Part shown: piece by piece, positions 34,756 through 43,293 of the stretch
Layout of the letters: each line of letters opens with the position of its first letter
How positions within the stretch are numbered: position 1 is the first letter of the stretch
NCBI GenBank assembly: GCA_904382605.1
Contig: CAJFJA010000008.1
Span: forward strand, 61,836 to 125,835
Direction: 5' to 3'
DNA: 64,000 nt
Source of the DNA: Candidatus Alloclostridium intestinigallinarum
Lineage (GTDB): Bacteria > Bacillota > Clostridia > Christensenellales > UBA3700
Position numbers and translations under genes: made by a program
The notes under the pieces: model-generated
What the model saw: only the letters and a program-made list of their open reading frames with translations
Database searches by the model: none
Told to the model about the DNA's origin: nothing

Positions 34756-36393
34756 ATGTTCGGAAAGAAAAAAGGTTTGGCGGCAGGCGAAGATCAGATG
34801 AAGCTCGACTTCAAACGCACCCTGTTCGTCGGCTTCGCTTTTATGGGCATTATGTGCTTCTGGGAAGTATACGATTACATAATGCCGCTCATTCTCCAAC
34901 GTATATTCGGTATGTCTTACACTGAGTACGGCGTGATAATGGCGCTGGACAATATGCTTGCCATTTTCCTTCTGCCGCTTTTCGGACATTTATCCGACAA
35001 GCGCAATTCCAGAATGGGCAGGCGCACCACGTTCATACTGTGGGGCACTATCCTCGCCGTCGCGTTCATGATATGTATGGCGGTGGTGGAACACGTGGAA
35101 TACGGACTTGTCACGCAGATAGACATGGACGACCCGAACGCCGTTTACGATTACGTCGTCCGGTACGGATCCAACTGGACGGGCAAAGAAAAGGCGAGTA
35201 TGGACGCATTTGTCGCAGGCTGGCAGAACGCCGATATCCAGACCTGGTTCAACGGTCTGAAAGACGGCACTATTGAACTCACGTCCGACCAGAACGCAAT
35301 CTACAACAGCAATTTCCTCACTCCCTTCTATGAAACCCAGCGCCTCATTGCCGCCCGGGTCAGGGGAGAAAACGTGGGACTTTTGGTGGCGTTCATCATC
35401 ATGCTGCTTGCAGTGCTGGTGGCAATGGCTTCCTACCGTTCCCCCGCAATCGCGCTCATGCCCGACGTTACGCCCAAGCCTTTAAGGTCGCAGGCGAACG
35501 CGCTCATAACCTTTATGGGCGGCGCAGGCGGACTTATTTCCATAATAATTTATACCGTTTACAATATGCTTGCGCCCGAAAGGTACTCGGCTTCCCATAT
35601 ATGGCTGTTCGTGGTGCTGGGCGCGATAATGCTCATAATGCTCATAGCCTTTATGGCGGTGGTTCGCGAGAATAAATTCGTACAGATGCGCTATGACGAA
35701 GAAAAGCGCTGGAACGTGGTGGACGAAGAAGAGGTGCACTGCAACGAGCCTTTGGGCAAGGAAAAACGCCTGTCCTTCTTCCTCATTCTGGCTACGGTGT
35801 TTATGTGGTTCATGGGCTGGAACGCCATTAAATCCCACCTCACCACTTACGCCACCACCATTTTGAAGTTCGAGGACAGCTTTGTAAGCGTTATCAACAT
35901 ACTCAACGGCGCGGGCGGCGCAATCGCACTTTTGCCCGTGGCTCTGCTCGCCGCCAAATTCGGCAGAAAAAAGACCATTCTGATGGGCGTGGTAATTGCG
36001 GTATGCGCGTTTATCCCCTGCATATTCTTCAACGACAGTATGGACAAGATAGGTCTTATGATAGGCTTTACCGTATGCTTCCTTGTGGCGGGCTTCGGAC
36101 TTGTAATCATCAACGTGAACACTCTGCCCATGGTTACCGAACTTGCCAAGGGCAGTAACGTGGGGCAGTATACGGGCTATTATTACGTCGCTTCCATGAC
36201 GGCGCAGGCGATAACCCCCATCGTCGGCGGCGCGATTCTCGACCATACGGGCGACGACCAGAAGGGACTTTTGTTCGTGTACGGCATTGCGTGCATAGCC
36301 GTGGCGTTTGTGACCATGTTCTTCACCAAGCACGGCGACAACCGTCCCGAAAGAAAGAAGAAAGTAATAGAATATTTCGGCGAGGAGGAATAA
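34756..36393 (+). CDS. MFS transporter of the GPH/SUT sugar-cation type
   Basis: 545 aa with about 12 hydrophobic segments. GHLSDKRNSRMGRRTTFI after the second helix is the MFS loop motif with the D-K-x-N-x-R-x-G-R-R form typical of GPH/SUT symporters. A long hydrophilic insert (about 115-205, YGSNWTGKEK... to ...YETQRLIAARVRG) separates helices 3 and 4, more than the usual loop. A second cytosolic loop near 300-335 is acidic. AAGGGAG precedes the ATG. A GH36 alpha-galactosidase four genes on suggests galactoside or related sugar uptake, by inference. Confidence 0.82.
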   Translation: MFGKKKGLAAGEDQMKLDFKRTLFVGFAFMGIMCFWEVYDYIMPLILQRIFGMSYTEYGVIMALDNMLAIFLLPLFGHLSDKRNSRMGRRTTFILWGTILAVAFMICMAVVEHVEYGLVTQIDMDDPNAVYDYVVRYGSNWTGKEKASMDAFVAGWQNADIQTWFNGLKDGTIELTSDQNAIYNSNFLTPFYETQRLIAARVRGENVGLLVAFIIMLLAVLVAMASYRSPAIALMPDVTPKPLRSQANALITFMGGAGGLISIIIYTVYNMLAPERYSASHIWLFVVLGAIMLIMLIAFMAVVRENKFVQMRYDEEKRWNVVDEEEVHCNEPLGKEKRLSFFLILATVFMWFMGWNAIKSHLTTYATTILKFEDSFVSVINILNGAGGAIALLPVALLAAKFGRKKTILMGVVIAVCAFIPCIFFNDSMDKIGLMIGFTVCFLVAGFGLVIINVNTLPMVTELAKGSNVGQYTGYYYVASMTAQAITPIVGGAILDHTGDDQKGLLFVYGIACIAVAFVTMFFTKHGDNRPERKKKVIEYFGEEE

Positions 36394-37548
36394 ATGGCGC
36401 GCCGTCGTAAAATAAAAAAACATACGGCAAGCAAAATCATAATCGCGGTGGTGGTGATACTTCTTATCGTCGCCATCGCGCTCGGCATTTTCTACGCCGT
36501 GGCTCCCGAAGAGTTCAATGCTCTTAAAGAAAAGCTGTTCCCGTCAGAGCCTTCTTCACCCGGCACCCAGCCTACTTTGGAAGGCACGCTCGAAATGACG
36601 GTAATAGACATAGGGCAGGGCGACTGCATATTTTTGCAGTTTCCCGACGGACAGACCATGATTATGGACGCGGGATCTACTAAGGGTGGAAGTTATATAA
36701 GTATTCAGGAACACTTGGCTTTGCGTGCTGTTGAATACTTAGACTATGTATTTATAACGCATACGGATCAAGATCATATAAAGTATTTACCTGATTTGTT
36801 CAAAGAGTATGATGTGCGCAACGTCTATATGCCGTATCTGCAAGAGGGCGACATTACGACGGACATATGGACAGAAACATACGAGGCTATACAAAATGAA
36901 ACATATATAGATGAGGAAGGCAATATTGCGAACTGTCAAGTACATTATAATGTCGGGGATTATGTAGTATCGGGAAAAGATTGGGAAATGAACTGCCATT
37001 CCTACCTTGAAGATGATTATCCGATATTAAAAAATGCTGACGGGCATAAGAAAAACGCGGTATCACCCGTATGCTTTTTGGAATATGCGGATAGAATAAT
37101 AGTTCTAACTGGAGATTCCAATGATGAAAATGAACCATACCTTTTGAAAAGGGGTGTACTTAATGTTGATGCGGATATATTAAAAGTTGCGCATCATGGC
37201 GCGAGATCGTCGACAAGCCAAGAGTTTCTTGACGCAGTAGATTGCGAGTATGCCATTATAAGTTATGGAGAAGATAATACATATCAGCACCCTCATAGTG
37301 AACTCATGCAACGGCTGGAAAACTATGTCGACCGCACCGCCGATAACGACTATAACGGTTATAAATACGTATACGAAACGCCGAAGGACGGCAACGTCTC
37401 CGTGTACGTGGACGGTAACGGTACGCTCAGAATAGACTGCGAACTTACAGACGATAAGGACTTTACGCTGAATTGGGGCGAGGTTGCGGCTTCCGCTGCG
37501 GATTGGCTGCTGCCGTCGCGCAGATACGAGGTGGGACTTGCAGCCTGA
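36394..37548 (+). CDS. ComEC/Rec2-like MBL-fold hydrolase, membrane-anchored
   Basis: 384 aa. N-terminal TM anchor (about 13-37), Pro/Ser-rich linker, then a metallo-beta-lactamase domain with DIGQGDCIFL, the metal motif THTDQDH (about 123-129), LTGDSNDEN and KVAHHGARSS. This matches the secreted MBL proteins related to the ComEC C-terminal domain, proposed nucleases or phosphodiesterases. Bases ~36670-37320 are clearly more A/T-rich in third positions than both ends. GGAGGA overlaps the previous gene's end. Confidence 0.85.
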   Translation: MARRRKIKKHTASKIIIAVVVILLIVAIALGIFYAVAPEEFNALKEKLFPSEPSSPGTQPTLEGTLEMTVIDIGQGDCIFLQFPDGQTMIMDAGSTKGGSYISIQEHLALRAVEYLDYVFITHTDQDHIKYLPDLFKEYDVRNVYMPYLQEGDITTDIWTETYEAIQNETYIDEEGNIANCQVHYNVGDYVVSGKDWEMNCHSYLEDDYPILKNADGHKKNAVSPVCFLEYADRIIVLTGDSNDENEPYLLKRGVLNVDADILKVAHHGARSSTSQEFLDAVDCEYAIISYGEDNTYQHPHSELMQRLENYVDRTADNDYNGYKYVYETPKDGNVSVYVDGNGTLRIDCELTDDKDFTLNWGEVAASAADWLLPSRRYEVGLAA

Positions 37549-38035
37549 AGAATACAAATCGAGTATAGCCGTAATCGGCTGTAACAAAGCCGCCAACGAG
37601 TATATCGCAAAGGCGGTGGCAAACAGGCTGGGTATGCGCTATATGGATCTGGACGGCTACCTGAAGTACATCATGGGCGGCATATCAGCGTCCAAAGCGC
37701 TTATAAAAAGCGGACCGGAATTTCTGCTTGAAAGTATGCGCTCGGCGTATTCGCAGGCGGCGGAGTTCGAAGGAGTGGTCATTGCGTCTTCCGCGCTTAT
37801 CTTCTGCACGGGGGCGGACGACATAATTAAAAACTGCTATACGTTTATTCCCCAGCGCGAGCGCGTGGATATAAGAAGAATAGACGTTAAACTGAGAAAA
37901 TACATGGACGTGGACGCGTTTATGACAAACTACGCCGTGGCGTGCGAAATGTGCGTACTGCTTTCGGGGGGAGTTGAAGAAAACGTAAACGCGATACTCA
38001 AATTTTTGGAGGATACGGCAAATGGGAGCGTTTGA
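37538..38035 (+). CDS. Shikimate kinase-like protein lacking the P-loop
   Basis: 165 aa. SIAVIGCNKAANEYIAKAVA (residues 9-28) aligns in pattern with the AroK start (hydrophobic strand, G-x-x-G-x-G-K-T, helix, then LGMRYMDLDGYL), but the phosphate-binding GxGKT is replaced by NKAANEY. The rest keeps the alpha/beta order of small kinases. TTG 37538 is chosen for the GAGGTG upstream; it overlaps the MBL gene by 11 nt and the next gene by 14. Probably not an ATP-dependent kinase; perhaps a regulatory partner of the next protein. Confidence 0.65.
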   Translation: MQPEEYKSSIAVIGCNKAANEYIAKAVANRLGMRYMDLDGYLKYIMGGISASKALIKSGPEFLLESMRSAYSQAAEFEGVVIASSALIFCTGADDIIKNCYTFIPQRERVDIRRIDVKLRKYMDVDAFMTNYAVACEMCVLLSGGVEENVNAILKFLEDTANGSV

Positions 38036-38858
38036 CGTAGAACTTGTGGGCAAGGTCGGTTCGATGGCGCTTGTCAACAAGCAGTTCAACGACATCAACT
38101 ACAATGTGCTTGCCTTTATTTCCAGGCAGCTCCACCCCGGCGTTATCTGGGTGAGCAGCGGTGCCGCGGAGATAGGCAGGATAGATTATCTGCGCCGCAC
38201 GGGCAGACAGCTGGACGGCGACGTCGAACTGAACAAGACGGATTATGCCGCGCAGGGTCAGGCTATTTTAATGCAGGAATACCGCCGTTACATCAATCCC
38301 GCCTACGGCGTAAGGCAGGTGCTTGTGGAGCACCAGCACTTCAATAACGAAAAAAAGCGCGCGCTGCTCAAAGATCTTCTTCTGCGCTGTCCCGCGCAGG
38401 GCGCAATTCCGATAATCAACTATAACGACCCGCTTTCCAGCGAGGAGATAGTCAAGTTGGAAATACGCGCGCTTACGCAAAGCGGAATGAACGAAAGCAA
38501 AGTCGTCCATTGCCTGGACAACGACGAAACCGCGTCGCAGGTGGCTTGTCTTGTAAAATGCCGCAGGCTTATTATCTTTACCAGCACTTTGGGCATTTAC
38601 GCGAAGGCGGGCGACGAAAGCACGCTTATCCGCGAGATAAGCGGCAAGGACGCCTATGAGGTGATAGAAAACGTCACCGAATGTCAAAAATTATGCGTGG
38701 GGGCGAGCAGGCAGGGCGCCAACGGCGCGGGCGCGAAGCTGGAATATATCAAAGCTCCCGTTGCCAACGGCACGGAAGTATTCATCGCTTCGCCCATGTT
38801 CTCGATAACGGATATAATTAAGGGCGTTGCGCCCAGTACAAGAATATATGTGGGGTGA
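38022..38858 (+). CDS. Amino acid kinase family protein, glutamate 5-kinase-like
   Basis: 278 aa. ELVGKVGSMALV resembles the phosphate-binding start of AAK enzymes, IWVSSGAAEIG the GK VSSGAVAAG segment, INYNDPLS the VNEND-like site, and CLDNDETASQVACL with FTSTLGIYA the nucleotide-binding stretch. It lacks a PUA domain and the proline-pathway neighbours proA/proC are absent here, so a different acid substrate is possible. GGAGG precedes ATG 38022. Confidence 0.72.
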   Translation: MGAFDVELVGKVGSMALVNKQFNDINYNVLAFISRQLHPGVIWVSSGAAEIGRIDYLRRTGRQLDGDVELNKTDYAAQGQAILMQEYRRYINPAYGVRQVLVEHQHFNNEKKRALLKDLLLRCPAQGAIPIINYNDPLSSEEIVKLEIRALTQSGMNESKVVHCLDNDETASQVACLVKCRRLIIFTSTLGIYAKAGDESTLIREISGKDAYEVIENVTECQKLCVGASRQGANGAGAKLEYIKAPVANGTEVFIASPMFSITDIIKGVAPSTRIYVG

Positions 38859-38863
38859 ATATT

Positions 38864-40501
38864 ATGTTACGGATAACTTATGAGTGTGAAGGAAGCAAAA
38901 AGTATTACACGGGAGAGGACGGTTGCGAAGACTTCTCCGTGAAAGTGGATAAATCGGGCGGAGTTTACGTGCTGATAAAGGCGTTTCGTCCCATTAAAAT
39001 TTCCAAAGCGGAATATATTGTCGGCTACGACTTTACGGAAAAGTCCAAGATAATGGTCAACGGCTACCAGTCGTGGACGGATACGCGCGAATTCGACGTA
39101 AACGACAAACTGCCCAACATAGGCAGGCTTACCCGCCTGTTCGGCGGCAAGGGGCTGACGGCTTCCGGCGATTACGAATTTGCCGAATATTCTAATAAAA
39201 GGGGCTTTTTCCACGGCGTTTCCTATTCCTACGTGCGCGAAGGCAACAAGTTCACGCTGATAGGTTCGCTCAACGAGCGCACCGGCTACACGTTTATGTA
39301 CTTTGACGTGTCGGCAGCCACCCTAAGATTTGTTAAAGACGTGGAAGGGGTGACTATCGCGGGCGAATACGAGCTTTTCAACGTGCGCAAATATACGGGC
39401 ACGGGCAGTGAAGTTTTCGACAAATGGTTTGCGGACATGAAGATACCCGCGCCCAGGGTGAAGCACGCTTTCGGCTATACTTCCTGGTACAACTACTATA
39501 CGCGCATTTCGCAGAATCTGATAAACCGCGACATAACTTCATTTGAAAAGCACAACGTCGTGCCCGAAATATTCCAGATTGACGACGGCTATCAGACGGC
39601 CGTCGGCGACTGGCTTTCGCTGAAGAGCGAATTTTCCGACGGCATGCGTCCCATTACGGACAGACTGCATAAAAATGGCAGTAAAGCGGGGCTTTGGCTT
39701 GCGCCGTTCTCCGCACATAAGAACAGTCAGCTGATAAAGGACCACCCCGACTGGCTGGCGCGCGACAGCAAGGGCAAACCCGTGTTCGGCGGATTGAATT
39801 GGGGCGGATTCTACTCCCTTGATATATACAATCAGGGCGTGCGCGACTATCTGAAAAAGGTTTTCGACACCGTATTCTACGAATGGGGATTCGACATGGT
39901 CAAGCTGGACTTCCTCTACTGCTGCTGCCGGGTGCCCCTGCATGGCAGGTCGCGCGGCGAAATAATGTGCGACGGCATGGATTTGCTGCGCGAGATTATC
40001 GGCGACAAGCTGATTCTCGGCTGCGGAGTACCGCTTTGGCCGGCATTCGGTAAGGTGGACTTCTGCCGTACGGGCGCGGACGTGGGGCTGAAATGGGTGG
40101 ATCTTCCCGCTGAAAAGAAGATGCACCGCGAACGCGTATCCACCGTCAACGGCGTGAACAACACCGTTTTCCGCCGCCAGCTTGACGGAAGAGCGTTCGT
40201 GAACGATCCCGACGTAGTCCTTATCCGCAGTTATAACATCACCATGAGCGCCAGAAAGCGTGAACTTATAGCGCGTATAAATAAAATTTTCGGCAATCTC
40301 ATCTTTGTTTCCGACGACGTTGACCGTTATAACGAAGAACAGTGGCGCGTATATAATTACATTACGGACGGAGAACCTATTACCGTACACGAGGCGTATT
40401 ATCTCAACAAGCACGATATATACGTCAAATATACCGAAAAAGGCGAAGAGCACACTCTTATTTTCGACGTCAACCAGGGCGAAACCATGAAGAGCAAGTA
40501 A
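38864..40501 (+). CDS. Glycoside hydrolase family 36 alpha-galactosidase-like enzyme
   Basis: 545 aa. GYTSWYNYY, FQIDDGYQ, LWLAPF and VKLDFLY mark the GH36/GH-D barrel; the nucleophile is Asp349 in KLDF and the likely acid/base is Asp406 in RTGADVG. The N-terminal ~180 residues are beta-rich as in the family. No signal peptide, so it acts inside the cell on an imported sugar. GGGGTGA precedes ATG 38864; GTG 38855 is an alternative. Last gene of the transporter-kinase-like unit. Confidence 0.88.
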   Translation: MLRITYECEGSKKYYTGEDGCEDFSVKVDKSGGVYVLIKAFRPIKISKAEYIVGYDFTEKSKIMVNGYQSWTDTREFDVNDKLPNIGRLTRLFGGKGLTASGDYEFAEYSNKRGFFHGVSYSYVREGNKFTLIGSLNERTGYTFMYFDVSAATLRFVKDVEGVTIAGEYELFNVRKYTGTGSEVFDKWFADMKIPAPRVKHAFGYTSWYNYYTRISQNLINRDITSFEKHNVVPEIFQIDDGYQTAVGDWLSLKSEFSDGMRPITDRLHKNGSKAGLWLAPFSAHKNSQLIKDHPDWLARDSKGKPVFGGLNWGGFYSLDIYNQGVRDYLKKVFDTVFYEWGFDMVKLDFLYCCCRVPLHGRSRGEIMCDGMDLLREIIGDKLILGCGVPLWPAFGKVDFCRTGADVGLKWVDLPAEKKMHRERVSTVNGVNNTVFRRQLDGRAFVNDPDVVLIRSYNITMSARKRELIARINKIFGNLIFVSDDVDRYNEEQWRVYNYITDGEPITVHEAYYLNKHDIYVKYTEKGEEHTLIFDVNQGETMKSK

Positions 40502-40528
40502 TAGCTCGGCTTAATACCGGTTTGAAAA

Positions 40529-40567
40529 ATGCGGGCGGCAAGGTTTTACCGTCCGCATATATTTTTG
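40529..40567 (+). terminator. Terminator after the GH36 gene
   Basis: ATGCGGGCGG / CCGTCCGCAT stem (one G-T pair) followed by an A/T stretch with five T residues. Confidence 0.75.
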
Positions 40568-40736
40568 TTTTCCGCCTTCGTTTTGCATGAAAAAACAAGC
40601 CGCACCAAAGATTTGTGGTAAACGATTGTATTCTATCGACAGAGAATAAATAAAGCCAAAGTATTGCAAAGAAAAAAAGTCTGCAATTCCCCGCATTATT
40701 GTTTCGGCGTGTAATCAACCTACAGCGGCTCGCCGC

Positions 40737-41514
40737 TCATAGGTGGGAGCGCCGCGCGCCCAGGTTGTATTCTGTCAGTAAAATTGAATATATTGCGGTA
40801 TCGTATATTCCGGCGTTGCTCCACGCCGCCTGTCTGAGAGTTGCCTCATAGCGCATGCCGCATTTTTTCATGACTTCTCCGGAAGCGGGATTTGCGGGAT
40901 CGTGGCGCGCTTCGATTCTGTTTGCGCCGACTTCTTCAAACAAAAACCGTATTATGGCGCTTAACGCTTCCGTCATAATGCCTTGCCCCCACCATTTGCT
41001 TCCCAGGCAGTATCCTACGCGCATATAGGCGGCTTTTTCATCGACGGTAATCGCGTGCACGCTCCCTATGCAGGCAGAGGTTTCTTTTAGTACCCGTAGC
41101 CAACCTCAGTAGAACACATTTTACTCTAAAACATAAAATATGTGTATATGTCGGGTTGTAAAATGCTTTGCTTTCAGCGTAACTGGGCGCGCAGTTGTAG
41201 TAAACTACAACAAGTCGACAAATTGTGCAAATATGCCGAAAACAGTACGATTAAAGTGTTCTACTGGGGTTGGCTACGGGTACTATCGCCCATTGGTAAA
41301 AATTCTCATTATTATATGCGTATATCCATCTTGCGATTGTCCCGCGCGCGTAACCTATCGTTTCATAGGGCTGCCAGGTCAAAAAACGGGTGACGTTTTT
41401 ATCGCTCATCCAATTATTGAAAGAGGCTTCCGCATCTTTCATGGTAAAACGGCGTAAAACCAATCTGGCTGTTTCAAGCGTTACGGTGCCTTTTTGTTCA
41501 AACTTGCTTTCCAT
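40737..41514 (-). pseudogene. GNAT acetyltransferase (RimJ/RimL-like) interrupted by a MITE
   Basis: N-terminal half 41514-41283 (starts MESKFEQKGTVTLETARLVL, a GNAT opening) and C-terminal half 41090-40737 (GYCLGSKWWGQGIMTEAL is the acetyl-CoA-binding motif A region; ANRIEARHDPANPASG motif B). Removing the 41091-41282 element plus one TA restores one frame, joining ...YQWAIV to LKETSACIGSVHAI. The intact protein would have about 195 residues. As read, translation stops inside the element after PVANPSRTL. The C-terminal fragment has no Shine-Dalgarno sequence. Confidence 0.9.
41091..41282. mobile_element. 192-bp MITE with 27-bp terminal inverted repeats and TA target duplication
   Basis: Left TIR 41091-41117 and right TIR 41256-41282 are reverse complements with one mismatch in 27. 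The ends are TA, and deleting the element with one TA exactly repairs the host gene, so TA is the target site duplication, as for Tc1/mariner-IS630 transposases. The 138-bp core has no coding frame and contains TTGTAG-TAAA-CTACAA. A non-autonomous element; the transposase must be elsewhere. Confidence 0.92.
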
Positions 41515-41520
41515 GACTGC

Positions 41521-41549
41521 ATTATAACATAAATACTCTACGGGTTCAA
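41521..41549 (-). promoter_or_regulatory. Promoter of the interrupted acetyltransferase gene
   Basis: Minus strand TTGAAC (41549-41544), 17 nt, TATAAT (41526-41521). The ATG follows after exactly 6 nt (GCAGTC), predicting a leaderless mRNA. Confidence 0.7.
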
Positions 41550-41696
41550 TACCGTAAATTTCCGGGTAAAAAGTCTATGTTACGAGTAATTTTTAAGCAA
41601 TAATTTTGTCGAAGTGAGGAAAAATTAACTATGATTTACTTTTATTGTGAAAAAATATCTTATATATGTCGATATTATCAAAAAAATTTTCTTGTA

Positions 41697-41724
41697 AAAA
41701 ATATTGATAATAATTACTATTTTC
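41697..41724 (+). promoter_or_regulatory. Possible PerR/Fur operator upstream of perR
   Basis: An A/T-rich imperfect palindrome around TTGATAATAATTACTATTTT just before the -35 box. It resembles PerR/Fur boxes (TTATAATnATTATAA type) and would fit autoregulation, but it matches only partly. Confidence 0.4.
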
Positions 41725-41726
41725 TA

Positions 41727-41755
41727 TTGACAAGCAAGTTTATATGTGGTAAAAT
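41727..41755 (+). promoter_or_regulatory. Promoter of perR
   Basis: TTGACA (41727-41732), 17-nt spacer, TAAAAT (41750-41755). The ATG starts 6 nt after the -10 box and no Shine-Dalgarno sequence is present. Confidence 0.82.
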
Positions 41756-41761
41756 AAAACC

Positions 41762-42160
41762 ATGAAAACGAACTACTCGGCACAACGCGAACTCGTATAC
41801 GAGGTGCTTGCGGGTACCGTTACGCATCCCACGGCGGAGTGGGTATGGGAGAGGTGCCGCGAGAAAATGCCTGCCATAAGCAAAGCGACGGTCTATCGCA
41901 ATCTGGCGGCATTGGTCAGGCACGGCAGGGCGATTGAGGTTGTGGGTACGTTCGGAAGCTCGCATTTTGACGCACGTGTCTATCCGCACAACCATATGGT
42001 TTGCAGTGAGTGCGGCGTGGTGGAGGACAGTTTTCCTTCCAAGGAGCTTTCCTTAGCGCTTGAACACGAGGTCGAGAACCGCGGATACACCGGCTACGGA
42101 CTGACGTTTAACGGCGTATGCGAAAAATGCAGGGCGAAGCAACAGGATAATCTGCGCTAA
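41762..42160 (+). CDS. perR: Fur-family peroxide-sensing repressor PerR
   Basis: 132 aa. Winged-helix N-terminus with [10 protein letters not shown] (the His equivalent to PerR His37) and SKATVYRNL; the metal site keeps FD (PerR Asp85, Glu in Fur), HNH and a CGVVED Asp; structural zinc is held by CSEC and CEKC. These residues favour PerR over Fur. The gene lies directly before a rubrerythrin gene, a classical PerR target. No Shine-Dalgarno; predicted leaderless. Confidence 0.85.
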   Translation: MKTNYSAQRELVYEVLAGTVTHPTAEWVWERCREKMPAISKATVYRNLAALVRHGRAIEVVGTFGSSHFDARVYPHNHMVCSECGVVEDSFPSKELSLALEHEVENRGYTGYGLTFNGVCEKCRAKQQDNLR

Positions 42161-42194
42161 GGCGCATCAATTAAATATATGGAGGATTAATATT

Positions 42195-42740
42195 ATGGCA
42201 AAATTTGTATGCAGCGTATGCGGCTATGTTTATGAAGGTGACGAAGCTCCCGCACAGTGCCCCCAGTGCAAGGCTCCCAAGGAAAAGTTCATTGAACAGA
42301 AAGAAGGAATGAGCTGGGCTGCCGAACACGTTGTAGGCGTTGCGCAGGGCGCTCCCGAAGATATAATGGAAGACCTCAGGGCCAACTTCAACGGAGAGTG
42401 CACGGAAGTGGGTATGTACCTGGCTATGGCGAGGGTTGCCCATCGTGAAGGCTATCCCGAAATCGGTCTGTATTGGGAAAAGGCGGCTTGGGAAGAAGCC
42501 GAGCACGCTTCCAAGTTTGCCGAACTGCTGGGCGAAGTCATTACCGACTCCACCAAGAAGAACCTTGAAATGCGTATAGAAGCGGAAAACGGCGCTACCG
42601 CAGGTAAGACGGATTTGGCAAAGCGCGCCAAGGCGCTCAACCTCGACGCTATTCACGATACCGTTCATGAAATGGCTCGCGATGAGGCCCGTCACGGCAA
42701 GGCTTTCCAGGGTCTTTACAACAGATACTTCAAGAAGTAA
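42195..42740 (+). CDS. Reverse rubrerythrin (rubredoxin domain first)
   Basis: 181 aa. The N-terminal rubredoxin-like iron site [10 protein letters not shown]...CPQCKAP is followed by a four-helix diiron domain (about 45-175) with [28 protein letters not shown] and [13 protein letters not shown], giving the E/ExxH ligands. Reverse rubrerythrins act as NADH-linked H2O2/O2 reductases in clostridia. TGGAGG precedes the ATG; 34 nt after perR, so probably in one operon and peroxide-controlled. Confidence 0.94.
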   Translation: MAKFVCSVCGYVYEGDEAPAQCPQCKAPKEKFIEQKEGMSWAAEHVVGVAQGAPEDIMEDLRANFNGECTEVGMYLAMARVAHREGYPEIGLYWEKAAWEEAEHASKFAELLGEVITDSTKKNLEMRIEAENGATAGKTDLAKRAKALNLDAIHDTVHEMARDEARHGKAFQGLYNRYFKK

Positions 42741-42763
42741 TCTTTCAAACAGCACTATTCGGG

Positions 42764-42793
42764 AAAGCGCCGCGGTTTGCGGCGCTTTCTTTT
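42764..42793 (+). terminator. Terminator of the perR-rubrerythrin operon
   Basis: AAAGCGCCGC-GGTTT-GCGGCGCTTT followed by CTTTT. Confidence 0.9.
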
Positions 42794-43233
42794 GCGGTTA
42801 AAGTGCACAAAAAATACATTATAATATAAAAGTATCGACATGTGTCCTGCAAAACGTAAATCGACGGCTGTGCGGTACGGAAAATCCTGCGCTTTGAAAA
42901 TGTCCGGCGTTGTTAAGCGCTTGCGGCAGGGGTATTTTTATATAGTGCACATAAAATACATATTGTACAGGCAATGCGGAAAGACTCCGCGGCGCTTACC
43001 GTTACTGCAAGTGCAATAAGTATACATATAATGCGTCTGTCGTAAAAGTCCGGCGAAGTTACCTTAGTCCTTCTTTTTTGCGGACGCTTTGATAAGACGG
43101 ACGGCGGAAGGTACGGGAAGGATAACGGGCGCATTCGCACGGGGCGGCGGACGCGTCTTGTTGCCGCGCGCCGGGTTTTACATCATTGTATATGGTATTT
43201 ATATACGGTATTTGCCGTATGCGGCAATTGTAC
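42794..43233. other. Intergenic region with an imperfect direct repeat
   Basis: About 440 bp without a supported gene. AGTGCACAAAAAATACAT near 42806 recurs as AGTGCACATAAAATACAT near 42946, about 140 bp apart, each beside A/T-rich -10-like sequence. A palindrome ATACGGTATTTGCCGTAT lies at about 43203-43220, close to the promoter of the next gene, and might be an operator. Confidence 0.4.
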
Positions 43234-43262
43234 TTGACTTATAATTGCGCGTATAATATAAT
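43234..43262 (+). promoter_or_regulatory. Promoter of the SPFH operon
   Basis: TTGACT (43234-43239), 17-nt spacer, TATAAT (43257-43262). Confidence 0.85.
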
Positions 43263-43293
43263 AATCGTATCAGCCAATAAGGAGGAAGAAAAA

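Noticed and set aside
42913..43140. 75-codon minus-strand frame between rubrerythrin and the SPFH gene.
   Set aside because: No Shine-Dalgarno sequence, no promoter, no recognisable family.
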